Shown piece by piece: positions 1 through 4,754 of a stretch of 5,551 nucleotides of DNA. Where the stretch lies: positions 45,180 to 50,730 of the forward strand of contig PAWP01000083.1 in NCBI GenBank assembly GCA_002714125.1, written 5' to 3'. Under the pieces are notes generated by a model. That model worked only from the letters and a program-made list of their open reading frames with translations. It was not told where the DNA came from and did not search any database. Origin of the DNA: Gammaproteobacteria bacterium. GTDB lineage: Bacteria; Pseudomonadota; Gammaproteobacteria; Pseudomonadales; Azotimanducaceae_A. The first letter of the stretch is position 1; the number at the start of each line of letters is the position of its first letter. A program made the translations under genes and the position numbers.

Positions 1-119
1 TTCAGCAATGAGGCCTCATCCACCGTGTTGAACCTAAACACGACCTCGGGCGCATGGGTTGCTCCGAGGCGGCTGCCAAGAAACGGGATCGTGGCTGACT
101 GAGGCCGGCTTCGCCTCGA
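1..119 (-). pseudogene. Probable 5'-truncated remnant of a type-B carboxylesterase (C-terminal region)
   Basis: On the minus strand the frame is open from position 119 to the window edge, but it follows an in-frame TGA (122-120) and contains no ATG. The translation includes GATHAPEVVFRFNTVDE. This resembles the segment around the catalytic histidine of the type-B carboxylesterase/cholinesterase family, where a G-x-x-H-x-x-E motif is followed by a [YF]-V-F-x-x-like run. In an intact enzyme of roughly 500 residues this lies near the C-terminus, so everything upstream (oxyanion hole, nucleophile serine) would have to lie in the region now occupied by the gntR control region, where it is absent. 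I infer a gene that lost its 5' part, with its 3' end outside the window. The call rests on about 30 residues and one motif; a chance open frame is possible. Confidence 0.4.
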
Positions 120-162
120 TCATGCAGGCTTTAACAGCTGAGGCCGAGTATCTCACATCCAA

Positions 163-192
163 ATTATACGTTAAGTTGTCTTGACAACTTAA
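163..192 (-). promoter_or_regulatory. Possible divergent promoter (perfect TATAAT) with no intact gene behind it
   Basis: Read on the minus strand, positions 168-163 spell TATAAT, a perfect sigma-70 -10 box. A weak -35 (TTAAGT, 192-187) sits 18 bp upstream, inside the palindrome. Transcription would run leftward into the esterase-like remnant, where no convincing start codon or complete reading frame is visible. It may be a relic promoter or a chance match in an AT-rich patch. Confidence 0.25.
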
Positions 193-193
193 C
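170..193. promoter_or_regulatory. Candidate operator for the GntR-family regulator
   Basis: Two perfect 11-bp arms, GTTAAGTTGTC and GACAACTTAAC, flank a central TT. The core reads TTGTC-TT-GACAA, close to operators of HutC-subfamily GntR proteins, which commonly centre on GTCTAGAC or GTNTANAC-type palindromes. It lies 23 bp upstream of the gntR start and its right half contains the consensus -35 hexamer TTGACA, so a bound dimer would block RNA polymerase. Autorepression with release by a ligand is the inferred mode. The palindrome is directly visible; its link to this regulator is inferred from position and family. Confidence 0.68.
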
Positions 194-209
194 AAAGCAT
201 CACGAAACT
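181..209 (+). promoter_or_regulatory. Likely promoter of the gntR-trpBA operon
   Basis: A perfect -35 hexamer TTGACA lies at 181-186. At a 17-bp spacing the -10 position reads GAAACT (204-209), matching the consensus at only three positions, so the promoter may be weak or need help. Predicted transcription would begin near 215-217, leaving a leader of almost no length before the ATG at 217. The -35 box overlaps the palindromic operator candidate. No longer leader, attenuator or T-box is possible if this start is correct. Confidence 0.42.
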
Positions 210-216
210 GGACGAC

Positions 217-951
217 ATGCTCAACCCCACCTCACCCATGCCTCTCTACCACCAACTAGCGGACGAGCTTTCCGCGCAGATCCGGGCGGGCATTTACGCA
301 CCCGGAGCACGGATCCCATCCGAGAACGAGCTTGCGGCCAAGTACGCACTTGGCCGACCGACGGTGCGCCAGGCTACCGAGGTATTGGTTCGCAAGCGGG
401 TTCTGGAACGGCGACGGGGTTCAGGAACGTTTGTTGTCGAGGCCACTGCAGAGGTGGACCTTTTCAGTTTGGGGGGCACACTCGCTTCGTTCCGCCACCG
501 CGGGCTGAATCTACGCACGCGGTGGCTGGAGCGGGTACACCCCTTTGTCGCAGACGCGGGCGCAGATCATCCTTTTGCCGGCAAGGCCGCCTACCGTGCG
601 GCACGGCTTGGGTCCCTTGCGCGTGAGCCGGTTCTGATTGAGACATTTCTGTTTGACCGCGAAGCGTTCCCAGCCCTCGACGACAATCCACCTGGACCAG
701 CGGCATCGCTCTCTGCACACATTGAGGCAATTTACCGAGCGCGACCGATTGGCGGTAGTCAAAGCTTCCGTGTCGAGTCAGCATCTGCCGAGAATGCAAG
801 CGCACTTGGGCTCGTCCCTGGGACGCCGCTTCTGGAAGTCAGCCGAACGCTCGACTTTCCACGCGCGCCAGCCGCAATCCACGCCACTCTTACCTGCAAC
901 ACGAGCCAGCTTGTTTTCACCCAGGATCTAGGAGATCTGACCTATGCGTAA
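217..951 (+). CDS. GntR-family transcriptional regulator, HutC subfamily (wHTH + UTRA)
   Basis: This 244-residue protein is of normal length for the HutC/UTRA group. Residues about 8-74 form the winged helix-turn-helix: PLYHQLADEL is the usual opening, PSENELAAKYALGRPTVRQA is the recognition region, and RRRGSGTFV forms the wing. Residues about 84-240 match a UTRA effector-binding domain, with the conserved pattern of REPVLIETFLFD, then GTPLLEVSRTLDF, and a C-terminal strand near HATLTCNTSQLVF. Such proteins are cytoplasmic dimers that bind palindromic operators and respond to a small metabolite. The ATG at 217 is preferred because it gives the usual short N-terminal lead; an ATG at 238 (MPLYHQL) is an alternative, and neither has a strong ribosome site. 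The gene overlaps trpB by 8 nt, so the two are almost certainly one operon. The effector cannot be told from sequence; tryptophan, indole, serine or a related compound are guesses from context. Confidence 0.95.
   Translation: MLNPTSPMPLYHQLADELSAQIRAGIYAPGARIPSENELAAKYALGRPTVRQATEVLVRKRVLERRRGSGTFVVEATAEVDLFSLGGTLASFRHRGLNLRTRWLERVHPFVADAGADHPFAGKAAYRAARLGSLAREPVLIETFLFDREAFPALDDNPPGPAASLSAHIEAIYRARPIGGSQSFRVESASAENASALGLVPGTPLLEVSRTLDFPRAPAAIHATLTCNTSQLVFTQDLGDLTYA
930..934 (+). promoter_or_regulatory. Shine-Dalgarno site of trpB
   Basis: AGGAG lies inside the end of gntR, 9 nt before the ATG at 944. It supports that start, which overlaps the gntR stop (shared string ATGCGTAA), and allows both independent initiation and coupling to gntR translation. 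Confidence 0.85.
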
Positions 952-2173
952 CCGCGGTTACTACTCGGACTTCGGCGGCGCGTACGTCCCCGAGATCCTC
1001 ACCGCCACGTTCGATGAATTAGAGGCGGAGTTTGATGCAGCAAGTGACGACCCTGGCTTCTGGCCGGAATACGAAGCGCTTATGGCCTCCTACTCCGGGC
1101 GCGCGACGCCGCTGACGCCAGCCGAAAATCTCACCGAACATCTCGGCGGCGCACAGGTGTATATCAAACGCGAGGACCTCAATCACACCGGCGCACACAA
1201 GGCCAACAACGTGATGGGCCAGGGCTTGCTCGTGAAACGTATGGGCAAACAGCGCGTCATTGCCGAGACGGGCGCGGGACAACATGGTGTCGCAACCGCA
1301 ACAATGGCGGCCAAGTTTGGGTTCGACTGCACCATCTACATGGGCGAAATAGACGTTGCCCGCCAGCGCCCGAACGTCTTCTGGATGGAGCGCATGGGCG
1401 CCACCGTAGTTCCCGTCACCGAAGGCTCGCGGACGCTAAAGGACGCCATTAACGAGGCGTTCCGGGATTGGGTCACCAACATGGACAACACCCACTACGT
1501 GCTTGGCACTGCATGCGGACCACACCCTTTCCCGGAGATGGTGACGTACTTCCAGTCCATTATCGGCAAAGAAGCCCGCGCACAAGTTCAGGCCCTGACT
1601 GGCAAGCTACCTTCCAGAGTGTTCGCATGCGTTGGCGGCGGGTCAAATGCTATGGGCCTATTTTCGGGCTTCATGGATGATCCGGTCGAGCTTATTGGAG
1701 TTGAGGCGGGTGGGCACGGTCTAGATACGGGAATGCATGCAAGCCGGCTGGCCGAAGGGGCTGATGCGAGCGTCGGTGTTGCCCAGGGGTACAAGACCTT
1801 CTTCCTGCAGGACGGCGACGGCCAGATGCGCGAATCCCACAGTGTGGCGGCGGGACTAGACTACGTCGGAGTCTCACCAATTCTCGCGCACCTGCAGGCC
1901 AGCGGACGGGCGCGCTTTGAGTCAGCAACCGACGCGGAAGTGGTCGACGCACTCTCGCTCACTATCCAAAAGGAAGGCCTCATCCCGGCCCTTGAGTCTT
2001 CCCACGCCTTTGCCCAGGCTTTCAAGGAAATCCCCATCATGGACCGCGACGAGGTTGTGATCATCAACCAGTCTGGTCGAGGGGACAAAGACATCTTTAC
2101 CGTTGCTGATGCCTTCGACGACCCCAGCTGGCGTGAGTTCATTTGCAGAAAAGCGGAGCAGTACAGTGCTTGA
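944..2173 (+). CDS. trpB: Tryptophan synthase, beta subunit
   Basis: TrpB is a PLP enzyme that condenses L-serine with indole channelled from the alpha subunit to make L-tryptophan in the cytoplasmic alpha2-beta2 complex. All hallmarks are present in the 409 residues: N-terminal FGGAYVPEIL (10-19), KREDLNHTGAHKAN with the Schiff-base lysine K86, AETGAGQHGVA with the catalytic glutamate E108, the phosphate-binding GGGSN (231-235), GVEAGGHG, PALESSHA (348-355), and NQSGRGDKD with S377, which faces the pyridine nitrogen. The lysine that contacts the alpha subunit in the Salmonella enzyme is retained within GSRTLKDA (K165). This is the TrpB1 type, slightly longer than E. coli TrpB (397) through a short C-terminal tail. 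It overlaps gntR upstream and trpA downstream by 8 nt each. Unlike the frequent trpF-trpB-trpA order, a regulator takes the place of trpF. Confidence 0.97.
   Translation: MRNRGYYSDFGGAYVPEILTATFDELEAEFDAASDDPGFWPEYEALMASYSGRATPLTPAENLTEHLGGAQVYIKREDLNHTGAHKANNVMGQGLLVKRMGKQRVIAETGAGQHGVATATMAAKFGFDCTIYMGEIDVARQRPNVFWMERMGATVVPVTEGSRTLKDAINEAFRDWVTNMDNTHYVLGTACGPHPFPEMVTYFQSIIGKEARAQVQALTGKLPSRVFACVGGGSNAMGLFSGFMDDPVELIGVEAGGHGLDTGMHASRLAEGADASVGVAQGYKTFFLQDGDGQMRESHSVAAGLDYVGVSPILAHLQASGRARFESATDAEVVDALSLTIQKEGLIPALESSHAFAQAFKEIPIMDRDEVVIINQSGRGDKDIFTVADAFDDPSWREFICRKAEQYSA
2155..2158 (+). promoter_or_regulatory. Shine-Dalgarno site that fixes the GTG start of trpA
   Basis: GGAG ends 7 nt before a GTG at 2166, which is in frame with trpA and opens the sequence LERYLKEQ, the normal TrpA N-terminus. 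This argues for GTG 2166 over the in-frame ATGs at 2103 and 2109, which lie deep inside trpB and would add residues unrelated to the family. Confidence 0.8.
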
Positions 2174-2930
2174 GCGTTATTTGAAGGAGCAGCGCAAAGA
2201 TCAGTCCGTGTTGCTGATGACGCACATTGTGATCGGCTACCCTGACATCGAGACCTCAATGCGCACTGTCGAGGCCATGGTCGAAGCCGGCGTTGATCTT
2301 ATGGAGTTGCAGATTCCTTTTTCCGAACCTATTGCGGATGGCCCTGTAATCCTGCAAGCAAATCAAAAAGCGCTCGCTGCCAATGTCACAGTGGAGCAGT
2401 GTTTCGAGTTTGCCGAAAGGTGCGCCCAGCGGTTCAACATCCCGTTTCTCTTCATGAGTTACTACAACATCCTGTTTCGCTATGGCGTGGATGCGTTTGT
2501 GCAGCGCATGCAGCGCATCGGACTCCGAGGTGCGATTGTTCCCGACCTGCCTCCTGAGGAGGGGGATGCCTACCTTGCCGCTATGCAGCAGTCGGAGCTT
2601 GACCCAATCTTCATCTACTCACCCAATACACCCGATACTCGCCTTGAATACCTTGCGCGCCACGCCAAAGGGTTCATTTACTGTGTGGCCCGTAAAGGGG
2701 TAACCGGTGCGGACACCAGCTTCACGGATGAAATGTCCAGTTACCTCGCACGCTGCCGTTCAGCAACCGCCCTGCCGCTCGCGGTCGGCTTTGGAGTAAA
2801 GGATGCACGCGATGTACAGTTTCTGTCCGGCCAGGCCGACATTGCAGTGGTCGGCACACAGTCAATCCGAATCCTGGATGAGGATGGTGTCGAAGCAGTA
2901 GGAAATTTCGTCGCAGAGTTGAGAACCTGA
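2166..2930 (+). CDS. trpA: Tryptophan synthase, alpha subunit
   Basis: TrpA cleaves indole-3-glycerol phosphate to indole and glyceraldehyde 3-phosphate and passes indole through the tunnel to TrpB. With the GTG start the product has 254 residues, slightly short of the usual 260-270. It shows the TIM-barrel landmarks: MELQIPFSEPIADGP holds the two catalytic acids, E47 and D58 (E49 and D60 in E. coli). SYYNILF carries the active-site tyrosine of strand 4, IYCVARKGVTGAD forms loop 6, and GFGV and GTQS form the phosphate-binding sites. Two positions are unusual: Q49 replaces the common glycine after the catalytic Glu-Leu, and E54 replaces the aspartate (D56 in E. coli) that contacts the beta subunit. 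Catalytic residues are intact, so the protein should be active. Its start overlaps the trpB stop by 8 nt (shared string GTGCTTGA), matching equimolar production of the subunits. Confidence 0.95.
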   Translation: MLERYLKEQRKDQSVLLMTHIVIGYPDIETSMRTVEAMVEAGVDLMELQIPFSEPIADGPVILQANQKALAANVTVEQCFEFAERCAQRFNIPFLFMSYYNILFRYGVDAFVQRMQRIGLRGAIVPDLPPEEGDAYLAAMQQSELDPIFIYSPNTPDTRLEYLARHAKGFIYCVARKGVTGADTSFTDEMSSYLARCRSATALPLAVGFGVKDARDVQFLSGQADIAVVGTQSIRILDEDGVEAVGNFVAELRT

Positions 2931-2947
2931 GGGTTCCGAAGCCTCGG

Positions 2948-2968
2948 GTGCGGACGGTATGCCCGCAC
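2948..2968 (+). terminator. Weak terminator-like hairpin downstream of trpA
   Basis: GTGCGG (2948-2953) pairs with CCGCAC (2963-2968) around a 9-nt loop, 17 nt after the trpA stop. No T-run follows, so it is not a classical intrinsic terminator; at best it protects the 3' end or pauses polymerase. Confidence 0.25.
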
Positions 2969-3096
2969 ACGGCAACCAACTGTGACGATGAGACGCCGAG
3001 TACCAGACGGACTTCCACGTCCTGAGCAGCGGCGCTAGCAGAGACTACTGAGTTCAGAAGTTATGACTTCGCTGTTAGTAAGCAAGCTTTGAAGCG

Positions 3097-3150
3097 GCTC
3101 CTGGTTGCGTCTGGCAAGCGAGTCCTGCACATACGAGAGGAACCAGGCGC
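3097..3150. repeat. Inverted repeat (stem-loop) in the convergent intergenic region
   Basis: CCTGGTT (3100-3106) pairs perfectly with AACCAGG (3141-3147) around a 34-nt loop. One mismatch further out, GC (3097-3098) pairs with GC (3149-3150). The right arm is part of a 10-bp direct repeat, GAACCAGGCG, found at 3140-3149 and 3187-3196. Function is unknown. Confidence 0.5.
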
Positions 3151-3153
3151 GCT

Positions 3154-3201
3154 GATCCCGCGGCCAGCCGAGCCTCACCTTGGAGTGAACCAGGCGGGAT
3201 C
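3154..3201. repeat. Second inverted repeat adjacent to the first
   Basis: GATCCCGC (3154-3161) pairs perfectly with GCGGGATC (3194-3201) around a 32-nt loop, which can itself fold (TCAC 3175-3178 with GTGA 3185-3188). The right arm can alternatively form a short hairpin, GCGGG (3194-3198) with CCCGC (3206-3210), lying just beyond the hydrolase stop on the minus strand; that could act as a weak terminator, but no T-run follows. Confidence 0.5.
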
Positions 3202-3221
3202 TCGCCCCGCGTACTGATCAG

Positions 3222-4370
3222 TCAGGCTTTGGCGTGATCAAGCAAGACCTGCGCTACCGCTTCGGCCTGCTCCTGCTGTACCCAGTGCCCGGCACCCGGC
3301 AACAGGTGCGCGCCGCGGAAATCGGTACAGGCCTCTGTCTGCATCCGCTGAAACGCCCCAGGGCTCTGGTGCGTACCCCAATCGCTGGCACCTGAGATAA
3401 AACAGGCCGGCACATCGATGTTTCTGCCAGCAAAGAGACGCAGATCGTCTGAATAGTCCGGATTCGTGCCGCAGCGATAGGACTGCAGTCCACCCTGGAA
3501 GCCGATCCGCTCGTATTCACAGGCATACACCCTAAGTTCTTCGTCGGTAAGCCAGACAGCGTTGGCAATCTCGTCCGCGTTGGGCATCTCTTCGGCAACG
3601 GTTTCCGCCATACCTTTCGCCGCTTCCATCACGTAGTAGGTTGGCAGCTCCGCCATGTGCTCCGCCGACCATGACGCAAGTGGGTGGGGCTTGTTGGTAG
3701 CCCAGTCGGCACTCTTGTGGTGGTAGTAGGCTCGCAGAAAATCGTGCACACCCTGTGGGGCGCACCACATGTTGTCGTTCGCTTCTGGTGTGGAGTAGTA
3801 CCAGCGATAGTGTTTGCGCGGGTGCGGTAACGCCCGCAGCGCATCATCGACCGCGTTCGGGTTCGTCGCCGGCGCCCTCGTATGAGCGTCGAACGGTAGC
3901 GCGGGGAGACCCGGAAACGGCGCGCTCATCAGCGTGACGCGCGTGAAAACATCCGGCCTGATCAGTGCGGAGAATCCCGCGACGGGCGAGCCGTAGTCAT
4001 GCCCGACCACCATCTCTACCGACCTGTGCCCAAACGCGTTCACAAGTGCCAACGCGTCCCGCACAAAACCAGTCAACCGAAACTGCTCAAGATCGCACTC
4101 GTAGCGGCCATCCCAGCCAGTGGTCCGACCATAGCCGCGTTGATCCGGCGCCAGTATGTGATAGCCCGCCCCCGCGAGAATAGGGATTACCTTGCGCCAG
4201 CTGTAGGCCAGTTCAGGGAAGCCATGTAGGAGCAGGATCGCTGGCGCTTCAGGGTCGCCGGCCTCCAGCACATGCTGAGTGAGGCCGGTCGCAGTCTCCA
4301 CAAAGCGGGAGCGGATGCTCGCGTCGAGGGTGGACGCGCCGTAGGCAACTTCGGAGTTCATCGTTCGCAT
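3222..4370 (-). CDS. Alpha/beta-hydrolase, epoxide hydrolase-like
   Basis: The 382-residue protein has the full epoxide-hydrolase signature of the alpha/beta-hydrolase fold. HGFPE (49-53) is the oxyanion-hole motif and is followed by APDQRGYG (74-81). The nucleophile elbow is GHDYGS, with aspartate D125 rather than serine as nucleophile. D330 in SGASDW is the probable acid and H362 in GAGHW the base. In the cap, FQGGLQSYR places Y298 where a ring-opening tyrosine is expected; the partner is probably among Y188, Y191 and Y192 in HYRWYY. The likely reaction is hydrolysis of an epoxide to a diol through an ester intermediate. Haloalkane or fluoroacetate dehalogenases also use Asp, but the cap tyrosines favour an epoxide hydrolase. 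It is cytosolic; no signal peptide is seen. The cap (about 160-300) is larger than in typical 300-330-residue relatives. A second ATG at 4361 is an alternative start; neither has a strong ribosome site. The substrate is unknown. Confidence 0.9.
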   Translation of the reverse strand: MRTMNSEVAYGASTLDASIRSRFVETATGLTQHVLEAGDPEAPAILLLHGFPELAYSWRKVIPILAGAGYHILAPDQRGYGRTTGWDGRYECDLEQFRLTGFVRDALALVNAFGHRSVEMVVGHDYGSPVAGFSALIRPDVFTRVTLMSAPFPGLPALPFDAHTRAPATNPNAVDDALRALPHPRKHYRWYYSTPEANDNMWCAPQGVHDFLRAYYHHKSADWATNKPHPLASWSAEHMAELPTYYVMEAAKGMAETVAEEMPNADEIANAVWLTDEELRVYACEYERIGFQGGLQSYRCGTNPDYSDDLRLFAGRNIDVPACFISGASDWGTHQSPGAFQRMQTEACTDFRGAHLLPGAGHWVQQEQAEAVAQVLLDHAKA

Positions 4371-4453
4371 CCCGGAAAAAAGAGCCGCAATCGTACCTCA
4401 GCACTTCTTGCGCCAACCGATGCGCGAGCGTTCCACCGCCGAGAAATTCACCG

Positions 4454-4479
4454 CCCCACTCCTTCTATGAAGGGTGGGG
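4454..4479. repeat. GC-rich stem-loop upstream of the hydrolase gene
   Basis: On the plus strand CCCCAC (4454-4459) pairs with GTGGGG (4474-4479), and CCTTC (4461-4465) pairs with GAAGG (4469-4473). T4460 is bulged and the loop is TAT. The 11 base pairs make this the strongest hairpin in the window. It is immediately followed by GGTATACC (4478-4485), an 8-bp palindrome that shares its last bases. Lying about 85 bp upstream of the hydrolase start, it may be an operator, a leader structure or a distal terminator of the upstream gene; it lacks a T-tract. Confidence 0.55.
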
Positions 4480-4511
4480 TATACCAATGAGTCAAAGAGT
4501 TCTTCTGGCTT

Positions 4512-4682
4512 TCAACCTATCACCTGAGCCCAATGTTCAGCGCCCTCGTAAATCACATCCATGCAAGGGTCCGTAATTGAGTAGTGCCACGCGGAGCCAT
4601 ACTGATCAAACAAATCCGCAAGACGGAATAAAGCTCCGCGCCGGGGGCGGCACAAAAAACCCACAGTGCTCGCAGCAGACAG
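4512..4682 (-). pseudogene. Start-less open frame of protein-like composition, possible gene relic
   Basis: A 56-codon minus-strand frame is bounded by TGA codons at 4685-4683 and 4514-4512. Its second half reads LADLFDQYGSAWHYSITDPC and then continues through MDVIYEGAEHWAQVIG. It is rich in Trp, Tyr and acidic residues and looks more like folded protein than a shadow frame. There is no ATG before the methionine at codon 41 and no clear ribosome site; GTG at codon 7 is the only other usual start. I do not recognise the family. It may be the C-terminal remnant of a lost gene or simply chance. Confidence 0.25.
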
Positions 4683-4754
4683 TCAGACTTTCCGCCGCCC
4701 AGCTCAGGTGCGCAAATGCCAAGAGACCTACGACTGGGCCCTCTCGGCCCCTCC

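Larger units (their letters stand above)
2931..3221. other. Convergent intergenic region, no supported gene
   Basis: These 291 bp separate the ends of trpA and the minus-strand hydrolase gene. The longest plus-strand open frame (3026-3214, 63 codons) has no ATG and no motif I recognise. A 16-codon ATG frame begins just upstream, near 2987, without a ribosome site. The region does contain several inverted repeats, listed separately, and a 10-bp palindrome ACTGATCAGT (3213-3222) that touches the hydrolase stop codon. Confidence 0.7.
4371..4754. other. Intergenic region between two minus-strand genes
   Basis: These 384 bp lie between the end of the acyl-CoA dehydrogenase gene and the start of the hydrolase gene, a gap large enough for separate transcription. 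On the minus strand a good -35 match, TTGACT (4495-4490), has no convincing -10 at standard spacing. Directly after the dehydrogenase stop a small stem (GGGCC 4736-4740 with GGCCC 4746-4750) could form, but no T-run adjoins it. A T-run of six on the minus strand near 4660 has no strong stem before it. The hairpin at 4454-4479 and the open frame at 4512-4682 are listed separately. Confidence 0.65.

Noticed and set aside
8..19. 12-bp palindrome ATGAGGCCTCAT and nearby CTGAGGCCG repeats (99-107, 138-146)
   Set aside because: The palindrome falls within the esterase-like coding frame and the repeats are short and GC-rich; chance is the simplest explanation.
120..216. Attenuator, T-box or TRAP-type leader upstream of the operon
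   Set aside because: The predicted transcript start lies at the gntR ATG, leaving no leader; no Trp-codon-rich leader peptide, terminator/antiterminator pair or T-box sequence was seen.
2103..2165. A longer trpA reading frame beginning at ATG 2103
   Set aside because: It would add 21 residues unlike TrpA and overlap trpB by 71 nt, whereas GTG 2166 has GGAG at 7 nt and begins exactly at the family N-terminus.
1861..2259. Long antisense frame opposite trpB/trpA (and similar frames opposite gntR, the hydrolase and the dehydrogenase)
   Set aside because: These overlap strongly supported genes, have no domains or ribosome sites, and are the usual shadows in GC-rich coding DNA.
3132..3144. TACGAGAGGAACC, identical to part of the universal sarcin-ricin loop of large-subunit rRNA
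   Set aside because: Only 13 nt match, the preceding AG of the motif is lost, and no other large-subunit rRNA sequence surrounds it. Most likely coincidence; an rRNA covariance search would confirm.
3097..3150. Possible integron attC-like recombination site
   Set aside because: The arms do not show the paired R and L core boxes (no RYYYAAC/GTTRRRY ends in the required order), and no integrase or cassette is present.
3026..3214. 63-codon plus-strand open frame in the convergent intergenic region
   Set aside because: No ATG or ribosome site and no recognisable motif; it runs through the inverted repeats.
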